Of a stretch of 64,000 nucleotides of DNA, positions 1-9,446 are shown piece by piece (the first letter of the stretch is position 1; the number at the start of each line of letters is the position of its first letter). The translations under genes were made by a program, and so were the position numbers. Source of the DNA: Geomonas subterranea. GTDB taxonomy: Bacteria; Desulfobacterota; Desulfuromonadia; Geobacterales; Geobacteraceae. The DNA lies in NCBI RefSeq assembly GCF_019063845.1, contig NZ_CP077683.1:3278501-3342500 (forward strand), given 5' to 3'. The notes under the pieces were generated by a model. That model saw only the letters and a list, made by a program, of their open reading frames with translations. It ran no database searches and was not told the origin of the DNA.

Positions 1-669
1 CTCCTCCACGCTCCCTCCGATCTCGCACGGGTAGCGGACCGGGTTCCTCTCCATCACGCCGTCGTGGAACAGCTTCTCCATATCCTTCAGCCAGGCCCCC
101 TTCCGCACCCCCTCTACGGCCATGCGATGGTCGTCGAGCACGAATGCGGCACCCTCGTCTATCCGGTAGGCCATCACCGGGATGTGGTGCTCGCACTGCG
201 TGGCGGTGACGGTCAGGTGCCGGTTGCCGTAGAGCACGCCGTTACGCTCTCCCTCGGAAGTGGCGGCAAAGGCTTCCGGGCCGTTGTACAGGGTGCTGGT
301 GACCCGGCCGTTTGCCCCGACCTCGTTGACACGGAAGTTACCCCAGAAGGTGTCGGCGAGGTTCCAGTCGTAGCAGGCGAACTTGTTGGCCATGCGGCCG
401 GCAAGGCCGGGGGGGCCGAACACGTCGATGGTGCGTGGCGAGGCGTGACTGTGGCGGATCACGCTATCCATCCCCATGAAATGGTCCATGTGGGCGTGGC
501 TTATGAAGATGGCGTCGATGGAGGTGTAGACTCTCTTGGCGAGGTGATGCATCTTGCCGCAATCGAAGAGGAGCGCACGTCCGGTGGGACGTACCCGGAC
601 CAGGAGCAGCGGGTCGTCGAAGAGACCCGCGAAGAAGGTGGGTTCGAGGTAGCGGAAAGGTTTGGGCAT
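1..669 (-). CDS. MBL-fold metallo-hydrolase, ribonuclease Z-like (partial, C-terminus off window)
   Basis: The reading frame is open on the minus strand from an ATG at 669 to the window edge (223 codons), so the C-terminus is missing. It begins MPKPFRYLEPTFF and carries the metallo-beta-lactamase metal motif SHAHMDHF about 55 residues in, followed by FGPPGLAGRMANK and a later TQCEHHIPVMAYRI, an arrangement typical of RNase Z-type members of the superfamily. Such enzymes use two zinc ions to hydrolyse phosphoesters, classically at the 3' end of tRNA precursors. The gene is divergent from the cupin gene. Whether it is a true tRNA 3' endonuclease or a related hydrolase cannot be decided from this fragment. 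Confidence 0.75.
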   Translation of the reverse strand, partial: MPKPFRYLEPTFFAGLFDDPLLLVRVRPTGRALLFDCGKMHHLAKRVYTSIDAIFISHAHMDHFMGMDSVIRHSHASPRTIDVFGPPGLAGRMANKFACYDWNLADTFWGNFRVNEVGANGRVTSTLYNGPEAFAATSEGERNGVLYGNRHLTVTATQCEHHIPVMAYRIDEGAAFVLDDHRMAVEGVRKGAWLKDMEKLFHDGVMERNPVRYPCEIGGSVEE

Positions 670-779
670 GCGCAGAATTTTACCATTAGATTGACCTGCA
701 TCAATTGCAACACTCTCTGTACGGGTTACAGTTCCCATCAAGAGAACAACGGCAAGCTCACAGGAAAAGGAGAAATGAC

Positions 780-1112
780 ATGGCTGAGAAAAAGGGTGTG
801 GCTCTGGGTGAGGCATTGAACCTGGTGAATCTTGCGGGCTATCAGGACGGCGCGGTGGTGAGCAGGACGGTCATAGACAAGCCTGTCGGCACGATCACAG
901 CTTTCGCTTTTGACGCCGGTGAGGGGTTGAGCGAACACACCGCTCCGTACGATGCCTTCGTGCAGGTGCTGGACGGCGAGGCGGAAATAAATATCGAGGG
1001 GACGACGCACACCGTGTCGGCCGGGGAGATCATCATCATGCCCGCCAACAAGCCGCATTCCCTGCGTGCGGTCAAGCGCTTCAAGATGCTGCTGGTGATG
1101 ATCAGGGCCTAG
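780..1112 (+). CDS. Small cupin-domain protein
   Basis: This 110-residue protein is a single cupin barrel. It shows the two cupin motifs in degenerate form: an EHTAPYDAFVQVLDGEAEI segment and PANKPHSLRAV near the C-terminus. The ATG at 780 is preferred over the upstream in-frame codons because AGGAAAAGGAGAA lies just before it. There is one likely metal histidine in each motif (EHTAP and PHSLR). Small cupins of this kind are common in anaerobes, and their ligand is usually unknown. It stands alone, divergent from the MBL-fold gene, and is followed by a palindromic repeat. Confidence 0.8.
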   Translation: MAEKKGVALGEALNLVNLAGYQDGAVVSRTVIDKPVGTITAFAFDAGEGLSEHTAPYDAFVQVLDGEAEINIEGTTHTVSAGEIIIMPANKPHSLRAVKRFKMLLVMIRA

Positions 1113-1222
1113 AGACAAAAACTTGAAAAGCGGAGCACAGAGGACACCGGGGGAAAACCCGGGCGGACACAGAGACAAAGCTTTTTGTTTTCCTCTGTGA
1201 ACCTCTGTGACCTCTGTGTTGA
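1113..1222. repeat. Intergenic palindromic element, CACAGAGG type
   Basis: The left arm has GAGCACAGAGGACACC and the right arm has repeated CCTCTGTG units (CCTCTGTGAACCTCTGTGA then CCTCTGTG). The arms can pair across a short centre with TTTTTG. The element fills the space between the cupin and MreB-like genes and belongs to the same general class as the elements at 5276, 20754 and 27644. Confidence 0.6.
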
Positions 1223-1305
1223 CGCCTTAACACTTTTGTTTGACCCTCATTGCGCCTTGGGCTATGCTCACTCCTGCCAGAACAGCAACTTGTCGGGTCA
1301 GGATC

Positions 1306-2172
1306 ATGACTATTTTCAACATCGATCAGTGGCGACAACACGTCGCTCTTGATGTCGGCACTGCAACCACTCGTATTGCGACCGGAAACTGCGGGATCTT
1401 CGAAGTCCCCTCCCGGATCGGCTCCCGCAGGGCGCTGCGCGACGGCGTCGTCGTCGACCCGGACACGACCGTCCAAATCCTGCAGCCAGTCATCGAAAAG
1501 CGCCGTGTCTTCGGCATGGTGAAGCCGAGCATCCTCGGCTGCGCCCCCAGCGACGCCAGTGAAAGCGAGCGGCAGCTGCTGACGGATGCGATCATGAAGG
1601 CGGGGGCCGCGGCGGTGTCCATCATCCCGGAGCCGCTCGCCGCCGCCGTTGGCGCCAGCCTCGATGTTTCTTCTCCTTACGCCCAGATGGTGGTGGATGT
1701 CGGCGACGGTGTCACCGATTGTGCCGTATTCCGCTGCGGAAAAGTCATCGCCAGCTACGCCCTCCGGGGCGGCTGTTGCCGTATGCGGCGGGCCATCGCG
1801 ACGGCAGTCGCGTCGGAGCGCAAAACCACGCTTGATGAGGAGGAGGCGGACCTGCTGCTGCGGAGCTACGGCACCAGCGCTGGGGAACACCCGGCGGGAA
1901 TGACGGCTGCTGCCGCCCTGCCCACGGTCCTCGAAGAGATTGCCGACGGTATCGACATCTTCATCAGGGACCTGCCCAACGATATTGGGTGCGACATCAT
2001 CTACAGCGGCATCTGTCTCACCGGCGGCGGCGCGTTGATACCGGGACTGCGGCACCTGCTGGAGGAGCGCACCGGCATCAACGTCTTCACCGCAGCCCAC
2101 CCGCGCAGCGCCGTCGTCGAGGGTGCACGCGCCATCCTTCCGGTCGTAGTGATGCTGAACCGGTGGAAATAA
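1306..2172 (+). CDS. MreB/actin-like ATPase (short, divergent)
   Basis: A 288-residue actin/HSP70-fold protein. The phosphate-1 loop is seen as VALDVGTATTRIA near the N-terminus, the phosphate-2 loop as MVVDVGDGVTDCAVF near residue 135, and the adenosine motif as ICLTGGGALIPGLRHLL near residue 245. The match is to MreB/MreB-like proteins that polymerise under the inner membrane. It is about 50 residues shorter than usual MreB, with poor conservation between the phosphate loops, so it is probably a paralogue and not the main rod-shape protein. No mreC or mreD follows. The start at 1306 is chosen because homology begins there; an upstream in-frame ATG at 1240 would add 22 atypical residues. Confidence 0.75.
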   Translation: MTIFNIDQWRQHVALDVGTATTRIATGNCGIFEVPSRIGSRRALRDGVVVDPDTTVQILQPVIEKRRVFGMVKPSILGCAPSDASESERQLLTDAIMKAGAAAVSIIPEPLAAAVGASLDVSSPYAQMVVDVGDGVTDCAVFRCGKVIASYALRGGCCRMRRAIATAVASERKTTLDEEEADLLLRSYGTSAGEHPAGMTAAAALPTVLEEIADGIDIFIRDLPNDIGCDIIYSGICLTGGGALIPGLRHLLEERTGINVFTAAHPRSAVVEGARAILPVVVMLNRWK

Positions 2173-2175
2173 CTG

Positions 2176-2412
2176 CGATGCCCTCCTTTGCGAAGGCTTT
2201 ATTAGCGGACGGTGGCGGTATGGATCTTACAGGAGAGAGGGCGCACGGCAGAAGGGACTGGCTCCTCTAGCGGAACGCTCCATTCAGCTCAGCCAACGTC
2301 CCAAGCACCAAGGGGACAGGCCCCTGGCGGAGCCAGCCCCCCCCTTCGGGGAAGGGCTCCAAGGTGGGAAACCACCACGCATCGCTAATAGAACCTTTGC
2401 AAAAGGGGGAAC
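2176..2412. repeat. Imperfect long inverted repeat (CCTTTGCGAAGGCTTTATTAGCG type)
   Basis: The left arm at about 2180-2211 (CCTCCTTTGCGAAGGCTTTA, then TTAGCG) recurs inverted at about 2380-2412 (CGCTAATAGAACCTTTGCAA). The segment between them contains further GC-rich palindromes and no supportable gene. The element fills most of the gap between the convergent MreB-like and hemB genes. Confidence 0.6.
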
Positions 2413-2478
2413 GTGGGGACACGCGCGGTGCACCGCAGGCAACATACGCCACCTTCCCGCCAATTCCCCAATGAACAT

Positions 2479-2518
2479 AAAAAAGCCCCTGCCGACAGAG
2501 TCGACAAGGGCTTTTACT
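2479..2518 (-). terminator. Rho-independent terminator of hemB operon
   Basis: On the minus strand AAAGCCCTTGTCGAC pairs with GTCGGCAGGGGCTTT and is followed by a T run. It lies 17 bases after the hemB stop codon and is the natural end of the heme operon. Confidence 0.85.
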
Positions 2519-2535
2519 TTATATGGTGCTACTGG

Positions 2536-3555
2536 CTACCGGCAGCCGCAGCCGCAACGGCCGTTCAGCTCCGCCTCGTAACCCTTGCGCAGCAGCTTGG
2601 CCACTTCTTTGGAGTGGTAGGTCAGGATCAGGTCGGCGCCGGCGCGTTTGAAGGACATCATGGTCTCCATGACCACGCGGTCCTCGTCGATCCACCCCAT
2701 CTTGGCGGCGGCCTTCACCATGCTGTACTCGCCGGAGACGTTGTACACGGCGGTGGGGAGGTTGAACTCGTTTCTCACCTCGCGCACGATGTCGAGATAC
2801 GGCAGGCCGGGCTTGACCATCAGGATATCCGCACCTTCTTCGACGTCCATCCTCGCCTCGCGGATCGCCTCGAGCCTGTTGCCCGGATCCATCTGGTAGG
2901 AGCGGCGGTCACCGAACTGCGGGGTGGATTCGGCAGCCTCGCGGAACGGACCGTAGTAGCCGGAGGCGTATTTGACCGCGTAGCTCATCAGCGGGATGTG
3001 GTTAAAGCCGTTGTTGTCCAGCGACTCGCGGATCGCGGCCACGCGGCCGTCCATCATGTCGGAGGGGGCGACCATGTCGGCGCCTGCCTGGGCGTGAGAG
3101 AGCGCCTCGCGGGCCAAGAGCTCCAGGGTCTCGTCGTTGTCCACGTCGCCGTTTTTGATCACGCCGCAGTGGCCGTGGTCGGTGTACTCGCACATGCAGA
3201 CGTCGGTGATGACGGCGAGCTTGGGCACGCTCTTCTTGATGGCGCGGATGGTCTCCTGGATGATGCCGGTCTCGGAGTAGGCGTCGCTCCCCATGGCGTC
3301 CTTCTGCTCGGGGATGCCGAACAGGATCACGGCCGGAACACCCAGCTCGTAAACCTCCTGGGCCTCCTCGACGATGTTCTCGATGGACTGCTGATAGATC
3401 CCCGGCATGGACGAGATCTCTTTTTTGATCCCCTTGCCGAAGGCGGAAAACATCGGGTAGATCAGATCGTTGGCGGAAACGGAGGTCTCCCTGACCATGT
3501 TTCTGAAGACTTCCTTGCCCCGAATTCGTCTCGCTCTGTACACCGGGTAGAACAT
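2536..3555 (-). CDS. hemB: Porphobilinogen synthase (delta-aminolevulinate dehydratase)
   Basis: This 339-residue cytosolic enzyme condenses two 5-aminolevulinates to porphobilinogen. The metal-binding cysteines C120, C122 and C130 sit in [15 protein letters not shown], as in zinc-dependent ALADs. The Schiff-base lysines are K195 (SYAVKYASG) and K248 ([11 protein letters not shown]). The length is normal apart from the C-terminus, which ends GRCGCGCR, an unusual cysteine/glycine tail. The start is supported by AAAGGAGAAATCT. It is the last gene of the heme cluster and is followed by a strong terminator. Confidence 0.97.
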   Translation of the reverse strand: MFYPVYRARRIRGKEVFRNMVRETSVSANDLIYPMFSAFGKGIKKEISSMPGIYQQSIENIVEEAQEVYELGVPAVILFGIPEQKDAMGSDAYSETGIIQETIRAIKKSVPKLAVITDVCMCEYTDHGHCGVIKNGDVDNDETLELLAREALSHAQAGADMVAPSDMMDGRVAAIRESLDNNGFNHIPLMSYAVKYASGYYGPFREAAESTPQFGDRRSYQMDPGNRLEAIREARMDVEEGADILMVKPGLPYLDIVREVRNEFNLPTAVYNVSGEYSMVKAAAKMGWIDEDRVVMETMMSFKRAGADLILTYHSKEVAKLLRKGYEAELNGRCGCGCR

Positions 3556-3597
3556 AGATTTCTCCTTTTGGTTATGCGTTCGTTTCTAAAAGGATCC

Positions 3598-3631
3598 CTC
3601 ACGTCCCTCTCCCGGAGGGCGAGGGGACGTG
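3598..3631. repeat. REP-like palindrome between cobA-hemD and hemB
   Basis: TCACGTCCCTCTCCC and its near-complement GGCGAGGGGACGTGA face each other across CGGA. It is a member of the CCCTCTCCC/GGGAGAGGG family found many times in this window. It could act as an attenuator or RNA-stability element within the heme operon. Confidence 0.6.
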
Positions 3632-3684
3632 AGGGGCAGATTGTGCGTGCTGCGAAGGATCTAACCGGGGGGGAAAGCGCTCTG

Positions 3685-5223
3685 CTATTTCCCGCCGAAG
3701 TACCTGACCATCTCCCGCGACAGCGCTTCCAGGGTGAACTCGGCCGGCTCCATGTGCACCTCGAGGCCGAGGTCACGGCAGGTCCTGGAGGTGATCGGCC
3801 CTATGGAGGCGATCTTCACCCCTTCCATCAGGTGCAGGAATCGATTTTCCCCAAGGATGCCCGCCAGGTTCTGAACCGTCGACGAGGAGGTGAAGGTGGC
3901 GCAGTCGATGCGCCTCTCCTCCAGCGCCTGTAACGCCTCCTCCGGGATGCTCGCGGGAGTATGGTTGGCGTAGGCCACCGGCGCGATCACCTGTGCCCCC
4001 AGGCGCCCGAGTTCTTCCGGAATCACTTCGCGGGCGCGGTCGCCTTTCGGGAAGAGAACCCACTTGCCGTCCATCTCCAATTCGGAGAAGGCGGCCACCA
4101 CACCCTCGGCCTTGTACTCGGCGGGAATGAGGTCGGGGCGGATGCCGTAGGGGGCGAGCGCTGCGGCGGTCTTGGGACCTACTGCGCAGACGCGGCAGGC
4201 TCCCAGGGCCCGGCTGTCGAGGCCGTGATCGGCAAGCCTGGTGAAGAAGTATTTGACCGCATTGTACGAGGTGAAGATGATCCAGTGGAAGCTGTCCAGG
4301 GCGTCGATCGCCTCGTCAAGGGCCGCGTAGCTCCCGGGTGCCGCGATCTCTATGGTCGGACAGCAGTAGGCGTGGGCGCCCAACTGTTCCAGCATCGAGG
4401 TGAATTCGCCGGCCTGGTCGGCGCCGCGGGTAACCAGGACCGACTGCCCGAAGAGCGGGCGGTTATCGAACCATCTCAGCGTCTCCCTGAGGTTGACCAC
4501 TTCACCGACCACGGTGATGGCGGGGGCCTTGAACCCGGCGACGCGCGCTTTTTCGGCGATGTCGGCCAGCGTCCCTACCAGCACCTCCTGCTCGGGGCGT
4601 GTGCCCCAGCGGATCAGCGCCACCGGGGTTGCCGGCGCACGGCCATGATCCATGAGGCTCTGCGCGATATGCGGCAGGTTGGTGACCCCCATGTAGAAGA
4701 CCACCGTGCCGCTCCCGAGCGAAAGGCCCTCCCAGTCGATCTCGGAGGAGGCCTTTCCCTTCTTCTCGTGACCGGTCACGAAGGCGACCGACGTGGTGAC
4801 GCCGCGGTGGGTAAGCGGAATCCCCGCGTAGCTGGTGGCGCCTACAGCGGCTGTGATACCCGGGACGATCTCGAATGGGATTCCCTCCGCCACCAGGGCC
4901 TCGCACTCCTCGCCGCCGCGGCCGAAGATGAAGGAGTCCCCCCCCTTGAGCCTGGCCACCACCTTGCCGGAGAGCGCTTTTTGCACCAGCAGGTCGTTGA
5001 TCTGGCTCTGCTCGCGGTTGTGCTCGCCGCCGACCTTGCCGGCGTAAATGAGCTCCGCCCCCTTGGGAGCGAGCCGCAGCAGCTCGTCGTTGGCCAGGTA
5101 GTCGTACATCACCACCTGGGCCTTGGCCAGGCAGTCACGTCCCTTGACGGTGATGAGACCGGGATCGCCGGGCCCCGCACCGATCAGGTAGACATATCCT
5201 TTTTTTGTCGTATCAACGGTCAT
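3685..5223 (-). CDS. cobA-hemD: Fused uroporphyrinogen-III C-methyltransferase / uroporphyrinogen-III synthase
   Basis: A 512-residue bifunctional protein. Residues 1 to about 250 are a tetrapyrrole (SUMT) methylase: YLIGAGPGDPGLITVKG, ARLKGGDSFIFGRGGEE and the PGITAAVGATSYAGIPLTHRG region. It makes precorrin-2 from uroporphyrinogen III using SAM. Residues about 265-510 are a HemD domain (LVTRGADQAGEFTSMLEQLG) that cyclises hydroxymethylbilane. The fusion places both branches of tetrapyrrole synthesis on one chain. The ATG at 5223 is preferred to an upstream TTG because family similarity begins there. It lies between hemC and hemB; a palindromic element separates it from hemC. Confidence 0.95.
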   Translation of the reverse strand: MTVDTTKKGYVYLIGAGPGDPGLITVKGRDCLAKAQVVMYDYLANDELLRLAPKGAELIYAGKVGGEHNREQSQINDLLVQKALSGKVVARLKGGDSFIFGRGGEECEALVAEGIPFEIVPGITAAVGATSYAGIPLTHRGVTTSVAFVTGHEKKGKASSEIDWEGLSLGSGTVVFYMGVTNLPHIAQSLMDHGRAPATPVALIRWGTRPEQEVLVGTLADIAEKARVAGFKAPAITVVGEVVNLRETLRWFDNRPLFGQSVLVTRGADQAGEFTSMLEQLGAHAYCCPTIEIAAPGSYAALDEAIDALDSFHWIIFTSYNAVKYFFTRLADHGLDSRALGACRVCAVGPKTAAALAPYGIRPDLIPAEYKAEGVVAAFSELEMDGKWVLFPKGDRAREVIPEELGRLGAQVIAPVAYANHTPASIPEEALQALEERRIDCATFTSSSTVQNLAGILGENRFLHLMEGVKIASIGPITSRTCRDLGLEVHMEPAEFTLEALSREMVRYFGGK

Positions 5224-5275
5224 CTCGCACCAGGAAAAGAGAGTGTCGTGCGCAAAAGGCAAAAGGCTAAGGTAG

Positions 5276-5412
5276 AACCATTAGCCTTTAAAAGAAAGTC
5301 AGAACCGTTGGACACGGAGAGACGGAGGACACGGAGAAAGGCAAAAAAAGGGGTAACCCCAAAGTCTTTGGCTTTTCTCAGATTTTCTCCGTGCCTCCGT
5401 GGCTAATGGTTT
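5276..5412. repeat. Long palindromic intergenic element (AACCATTAGCC...GGCTAATGGTT)
   Basis: The terminal arms AACCATTAGCC (5277-5287) and GGCTAATGGTTT (5401-5412) are exact inverted copies. Inside, CGGAGAGACGGAGGACACGG pairs with ACGGAG-complement units CTCCGTGCCTCCGTGG. It sits between hemC and cobA-hemD within one operon, so a transcript would form a very long hairpin there. The same termini occur at 20754-20926. Confidence 0.75.
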
Positions 5413-5419
5413 GGTGGTT

Positions 5420-6376
5420 TTATACCGGGATTTCCTTCTCCCGGGAGACTTCACGCTGGTACACCTCGGCGAGGATGGCGTGGCCACCTTCGGAGAGGAG
5501 CTGCTCGGCGAGCTTCACGCCCAGCTTCTCGCAGTCGTCGGCGGGGCCGGTAACCACACCCTTCACGGAAACCTTGCCGTCCACCGAGGCGATGAAACCG
5601 GTCAGCTTCAGCTCGTCGCCGGTCACTTCGCCGTAGGCGGCGATGGGGACCTGGCAACCGCCCTCGCAGCGCCACAGAAGAGCACGCTCGGCACGAACGG
5701 CGCGGCTGGTGTCCGGGTGGTTGAAGAAGGAGATGGCGTCCTTCACATCCTCGTTGGAGAGGTTGCACTCGATGCCCAGCGCACCCTGGCCGATGGCCGG
5801 CAGGGAAAGGTCGGTCGGCAGGAGCTCGGTGATCTGGTCGGCGAAGCCCAGGCGGTTCAGGCCGGCGGCAGCCAGGATGACGGCGTCGAGCCCCTCGGTC
5901 TCGAGCTTGTCCATGCGGGTCTGCACGTTGCCGCGGATGATGACCATCTCCAGGTCGGGGCGGACCTTCAGCAGCTGCGCCTGGCGGCGAAGCGCCGAGG
6001 TGCCGATGCGGGCGCCCTGCGGCAGGTCGAGAAACTTGACGTTGCGGGAGATGACGGCGTCGCGCGGATCTTCACGCTCGGTGATGCAGTAAAGGCCCAG
6101 CCCTTCCGGGAACTCGGTCGGCACGTCCTTCATGCTGTGCACCGCGATGTCGATCTCGCCGCGCAGCATCGCCTCTTCGATCTCCTTCACGAAGAGTCCC
6201 TTGCCGCCCACCTGCGCCAGCGGCACGTCGAGGATCTTGTCACCGATGGTCTTGATCTTCTTCAGGGTGACCGTCATGTCGGGGTAGCGTTTCTCCAGCT
6301 CGGACTTGACCCAGTTTGCCTGCCAGAGTGCGAGCTGGCTCGCGCGGGTTCCTATTCTCAGCTCTTTCAGCGCCAT
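5420..6376 (-). CDS. hemC: Hydroxymethylbilane synthase (porphobilinogen deaminase)
   Basis: A 318-residue cytosolic enzyme that polymerises four porphobilinogens into hydroxymethylbilane. The N-terminus IGTRASQLALWQANWVK is the family signature, and AVHSMKDVPTE holds substrate- and cofactor-binding residues. C241 in CEGGCQVPIAAYG is the cysteine that carries the dipyrromethane cofactor. It is of normal length and follows hemA by 24 bases in the same direction, so the two are almost certainly co-transcribed. The start is backed by AAAAGGAGAATATAT. Confidence 0.97.
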   Translation of the reverse strand: MALKELRIGTRASQLALWQANWVKSELEKRYPDMTVTLKKIKTIGDKILDVPLAQVGGKGLFVKEIEEAMLRGEIDIAVHSMKDVPTEFPEGLGLYCITEREDPRDAVISRNVKFLDLPQGARIGTSALRRQAQLLKVRPDLEMVIIRGNVQTRMDKLETEGLDAVILAAAGLNRLGFADQITELLPTDLSLPAIGQGALGIECNLSNEDVKDAISFFNHPDTSRAVRAERALLWRCEGGCQVPIAAYGEVTGDELKLTGFIASVDGKVSVKGVVTGPADDCEKLGVKLAEQLLSEGGHAILAEVYQREVSREKEIPV

Positions 6377-6400
6377 ATATATTCTCCTTTTCGGTTAAAT

Positions 6401-7702
6401 TTAATCTTCCAGCTCCATCATGCCTTCCTGCTGCTCGGGGGTCTCCAGGTCGAAGAGGTGGCGCAGTGCGTCGACGTACAGGTCGTTGCGGCTCCCCTGG
6501 TCGGTCCTCTTCAAGAGGCTGGTCGGGTGGTGCAGCAGCTTGTTCATGATGGCGTTGGTCAGTGCTTCCATCTTCTTCTCCGCACCGGGAGGGAGATCCT
6601 TCCAGTTGGAGAGGGTCTTGGCCAGTTCCGCCTTCCTGATCTCGTCGAAGTGGCTCCTGAGTGCCACGATGGTCGGGGTCACGTCCAGCGAGGAGAGCCA
6701 TTTGAAGAACTGCCCGATCTCCTGCTCGACGATGGCCTCGGCCTTGGCCGCCTCTATCTTGCGCTGCTCAAGGTTGGTGGCCACCACGCCGTTCAAGTCG
6801 TCGACGGTGTAGAGATAGCAGTTCTCCACGTCGTTCACCTTGGGGTCGATGTCGCGCGGTACGGCGATGTCGATGAAGAACATCGGCTTCAGCTTGCGGC
6901 GCCTGAGCACGTCCTCCATGTCCTTTTCGTGGATGATGAAGTGGGGAGCCCCGGTGGAGGAGAGGATGATGTCCGCCTTGGGGAGGTGGTCCATCAGGGC
7001 CTCGAAGTGGACCGGCTTGGCGTCGAACTCCTCGGCCAGCTTCTCGGCGCGCTCGTAGGTGCGGTTGGTGACCATGACGCCGCGCACGCCGACGTTGATG
7101 AAGTGCTTGGCGGCCAGTTCGCACATCTCGCCGGCTCCGATCAGAAGGACCGTCTTGTCGGAGAGCTCGCCGAAGATCTTCTTGGCCAGTTCCACCGCGG
7201 CAAAGGCGACGGAAACGGCCGAAGAGGCGATCTTGGTCTCGGTCCTCACCCTCTTGGCGACGGAGAAGGCCTTGTGCAGGAAGCGGTTCAGGATCACGCC
7301 GGAGCTCTTGAACTCGGCGGCGTAGCCGTAGGATGTCTTGATCTGCCCGAGGATCTGCGGCTCGCCTACCACCATGGAATCGAGGCTCGAGGCGACGCGG
7401 AACACGTGGCGGGTGGCCTCCTCACCGTGGTAGCTGTACAGGTGCTTCTCCAGCGTCTCCAGCGGGAAGTTGTGGTACTCGGCAAGAAAGCGCTTCAGGC
7501 GGGCCATGCCGCCGGCGACGTCACGGGTGGTGGCGTAGAGCTCCACGCGGTTGCAGGTGGAAACGATCACGGCCTCGGTGATGTCGGGGAGCGCCACGAG
7601 GGCATTGAGAGGCTTCTCCATCTGGGTGGGGGAGAATGCGACCTTTTCCCGGATTTCAACTGCGGCAGTTTTGTGCGAAAGCCCGACCACAATAATGTTC
7701 AT
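6401..7702 (-). CDS. hemA: Glutamyl-tRNA reductase
   Basis: A 433-residue NADPH-dependent enzyme that reduces glutamyl-tRNA(Glu) to glutamate-1-semialdehyde, the first committed step of C5-pathway heme synthesis. The catalytic C50 lies in [11 protein letters not shown]. The NADPH-binding Rossmann segment is [17 protein letters not shown] near residue 185, and the C-terminal dimerisation helix region follows. The enzyme is usually membrane-independent and controlled by heme. It follows the CcsB gene by 32 bases, which links heme production with cytochrome c assembly. Confidence 0.97.
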   Translation of the reverse strand: MNIIVVGLSHKTAAVEIREKVAFSPTQMEKPLNALVALPDITEAVIVSTCNRVELYATTRDVAGGMARLKRFLAEYHNFPLETLEKHLYSYHGEEATRHVFRVASSLDSMVVGEPQILGQIKTSYGYAAEFKSSGVILNRFLHKAFSVAKRVRTETKIASSAVSVAFAAVELAKKIFGELSDKTVLLIGAGEMCELAAKHFINVGVRGVMVTNRTYERAEKLAEEFDAKPVHFEALMDHLPKADIILSSTGAPHFIIHEKDMEDVLRRRKLKPMFFIDIAVPRDIDPKVNDVENCYLYTVDDLNGVVATNLEQRKIEAAKAEAIVEQEIGQFFKWLSSLDVTPTIVALRSHFDEIRKAELAKTLSNWKDLPPGAEKKMEALTNAIMNKLLHHPTSLLKRTDQGSRNDLYVDALRHLFDLETPEQQEGMMELED

Positions 7703-7734
7703 AACAATCCCTGCCCCTTCTGGGGAAATCCCTC

Positions 7735-8550
7735 TTACTTGTAGCTGTGCAGCCCCGGCAGCAACAGGTTAACGCCGAGGAAGGTGAAAAGCATGATGAC
7801 GAAGCCAAAGATGGAGAGCATGGCGGCTTTCCTGCCGCGCCAACCGGTGGTGAGCCTGCCGTGCAGCAAGGCGGCGTAGATGAACCAGGTGATCAGCGAC
7901 CAGGTCTCCTTGGGATCCCAGCTCCAGTAGGTCCCCCAGGCGGTCTCCGCCCAGATGGCGCCCGAGATGATGGCGAAGGTCAGGAGCGGGAAACCGAAGG
8001 TGAGGCAGCGGTAGCTTATGTCGTCCAGAATGTCCAGCGACGGCAGCTTCTGGAACATGGAACCGAGCCGGCGCGTCTTCAGGAAGTGCGACTGGATCAG
8101 GTACATGATGCTGACGCCGAAGGAGATGGCGAAGGCGGCATACCCCAGAAACGCCATGATGGTGTGGACCGCGAGCCACTTGCTTTTCAGGGCCGGGTTC
8201 AAAGGCGGAATGATGGTGGAGAAGGAGGCGGAGATCGCCATGATCAACAGCGCCACCGGCATCATGAACGAGCCGAGGATGCTGATCTTGTAACGCCTTT
8301 CCAGCAGCAGGAAGATGCCGACCACCGAGAGACTGAAGAAGGAGAGCGATTCGTGCAGGTTGGTGATCGGGGTGTGCCCCGCCTCGATGAAGCGGTTCAG
8401 GGTGAAACCGCAGTGCACGAGGAAGCCGGCCAGGGTGAGCCAGAGGGCTGTTTTGCCCAGGGACTCCTTCGGCTTGAGCAGGTAGATCAGGTAGACAGCG
8501 GTGACGACCGCGTAGATGACCAGGGTGCTGTTGAAGAGCAAGGCGTTCAT
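7735..8550 (-). CDS. ccsB: Cytochrome c biogenesis protein, CcsA/CcsB (HemX) type
   Basis: A 271-residue polytopic membrane protein with about eight hydrophobic segments. The tryptophan-rich heme-handling motif [18 protein letters not shown] (WWD domain) and conserved histidines in [12 protein letters not shown] and LLHGR identify the CcmC/CcsA family. Such proteins pass heme across the membrane for attachment to apocytochromes, or in the HemX case tune HemA levels. Its position immediately before hemA fits either role. The gene overlaps the siroheme gene by four bases (ATGA). Confidence 0.88.
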   Translation of the reverse strand: MNALLFNSTLVIYAVVTAVYLIYLLKPKESLGKTALWLTLAGFLVHCGFTLNRFIEAGHTPITNLHESLSFFSLSVVGIFLLLERRYKISILGSFMMPVALLIMAISASFSTIIPPLNPALKSKWLAVHTIMAFLGYAAFAISFGVSIMYLIQSHFLKTRRLGSMFQKLPSLDILDDISYRCLTFGFPLLTFAIISGAIWAETAWGTYWSWDPKETWSLITWFIYAALLHGRLTTGWRGRKAAMLSIFGFVIMLFTFLGVNLLLPGLHSYK

Positions 8551-9221
8551 GAAGGGTCCTCTTTTCCTGCCCCTGCCGGGCCCGGTGCGGCCCCGGCAGC
8601 GGAGAGCTTCAGGAGTATCTGGTCTATGGCATCTCTCTGCCCATTTTTAATCAGCGCGGGGAGGTCCAGCGCGGCAAGCTCGGCAAAAACCGTGTCATTG
8701 TATGCGTTCCCCACCTTTTCAGTCAATAGCTTTTCACGGACGGCATCTAAAAGAGCAACAGCTTCACCGTATTCAGGACCAAACTGGGGCCTCAGTCGTT
8801 CGACGATGCTTTTTGACAGAGAAGGGCTGGCTCCACCAGTCGAGACGGTGATGAGAAGCCCCCCCTGTTCGAGAACGGCGGGTGTCACGAAGTCCCCATC
8901 TCCCGGCAGATCGACACAGTCGACGAGGATATTGAGTTCCCGGGCCTCCCGTGCCACCTCGCGATTGACGGCGGGATCGCTGGTGGCAGCAAAGACAAGG
9001 ATCGCACCGGAGATGTCCCCGGACCGGTAGCTGCGGCACAGGTGCGCGACTCCCCCGTGCGCTACGAGAGCGGCAAGCGACTCCTCCACCACAGGCGCAA
9101 CCACGGTGACACGCGCCCCCGCGCCGACCAGGCGCGCCGCTTTGCGGGCCGCGACCTTGCCTCCGCCTACGACCACGACAAGGCGCCCCTTCAGGTTCAG
9201 GTTTATGGGATAATGACGCAC
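8547..9221 (-). CDS. Precorrin-2 dehydrogenase / sirohydrochlorin ferrochelatase domain (Met8p/CysG-N type)
   Basis: A protein of about 224 residues with an NAD-binding Rossmann start (LNLKGRLVVVVGGGKVAARKA) and the family segment LITVSTGGASPSLSKSIVERL. It oxidises precorrin-2 to sirohydrochlorin and can insert iron to make siroheme, complementing the CobA half of the fusion downstream. The first possible GTG (9227) overlaps its own GGAG. The GTG at 9221 has GGAG at a workable five-base spacing and was chosen. It is the promoter-proximal gene of the heme/siroheme operon. Confidence 0.9.
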   Translation of the reverse strand: MRHYPINLNLKGRLVVVVGGGKVAARKAARLVGAGARVTVVAPVVEESLAALVAHGGVAHLCRSYRSGDISGAILVFAATSDPAVNREVAREARELNILVDCVDLPGDGDFVTPAVLEQGGLLITVSTGGASPSLSKSIVERLRPQFGPEYGEAVALLDAVREKLLTEKVGNAYNDTVFAELAALDLPALIKNGQRDAIDQILLKLSAAGAAPGPAGAGKEDPS

Positions 9222-9383
9222 GGGCACTCCGTAGCACGCCGCCGGGACGGCCGGGGTCGTTGATTTATGGCGGTCGGCCGCCCCAATATGGCCCTATCCC
9301 GCCGACCTGTCAATGCTGAATACATGAACGATGCGAGGGGTTTGCCGACTTTAGTTGGCTCTCACCAAGGGGGCAATTACTCC

Positions 9384-9411
9384 TTGCTTTTTTCATCGGC
9401 TCATTTATAGT
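9384..9411 (+). promoter_or_regulatory. Sigma-70-like promoter of thioredoxin gene
   Basis: TTGCTT (9384-9389), a 16-base spacer and TATAGT (9406-9411) lie 36 bases before the thioredoxin start. The initiating region is AT-rich. This is a sequence-based prediction. Confidence 0.55.
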
Positions 9412-9446
9412 AGAACTCACTTTTTTTTATTAAAGGAGAAGGTTCC

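Noticed and set aside
5399-7744. Plus-strand open frame of 781 codons
   Set aside because: It lies antisense to hemC and hemA, has no family motifs and reflects high GC codon bias; shadow frame.
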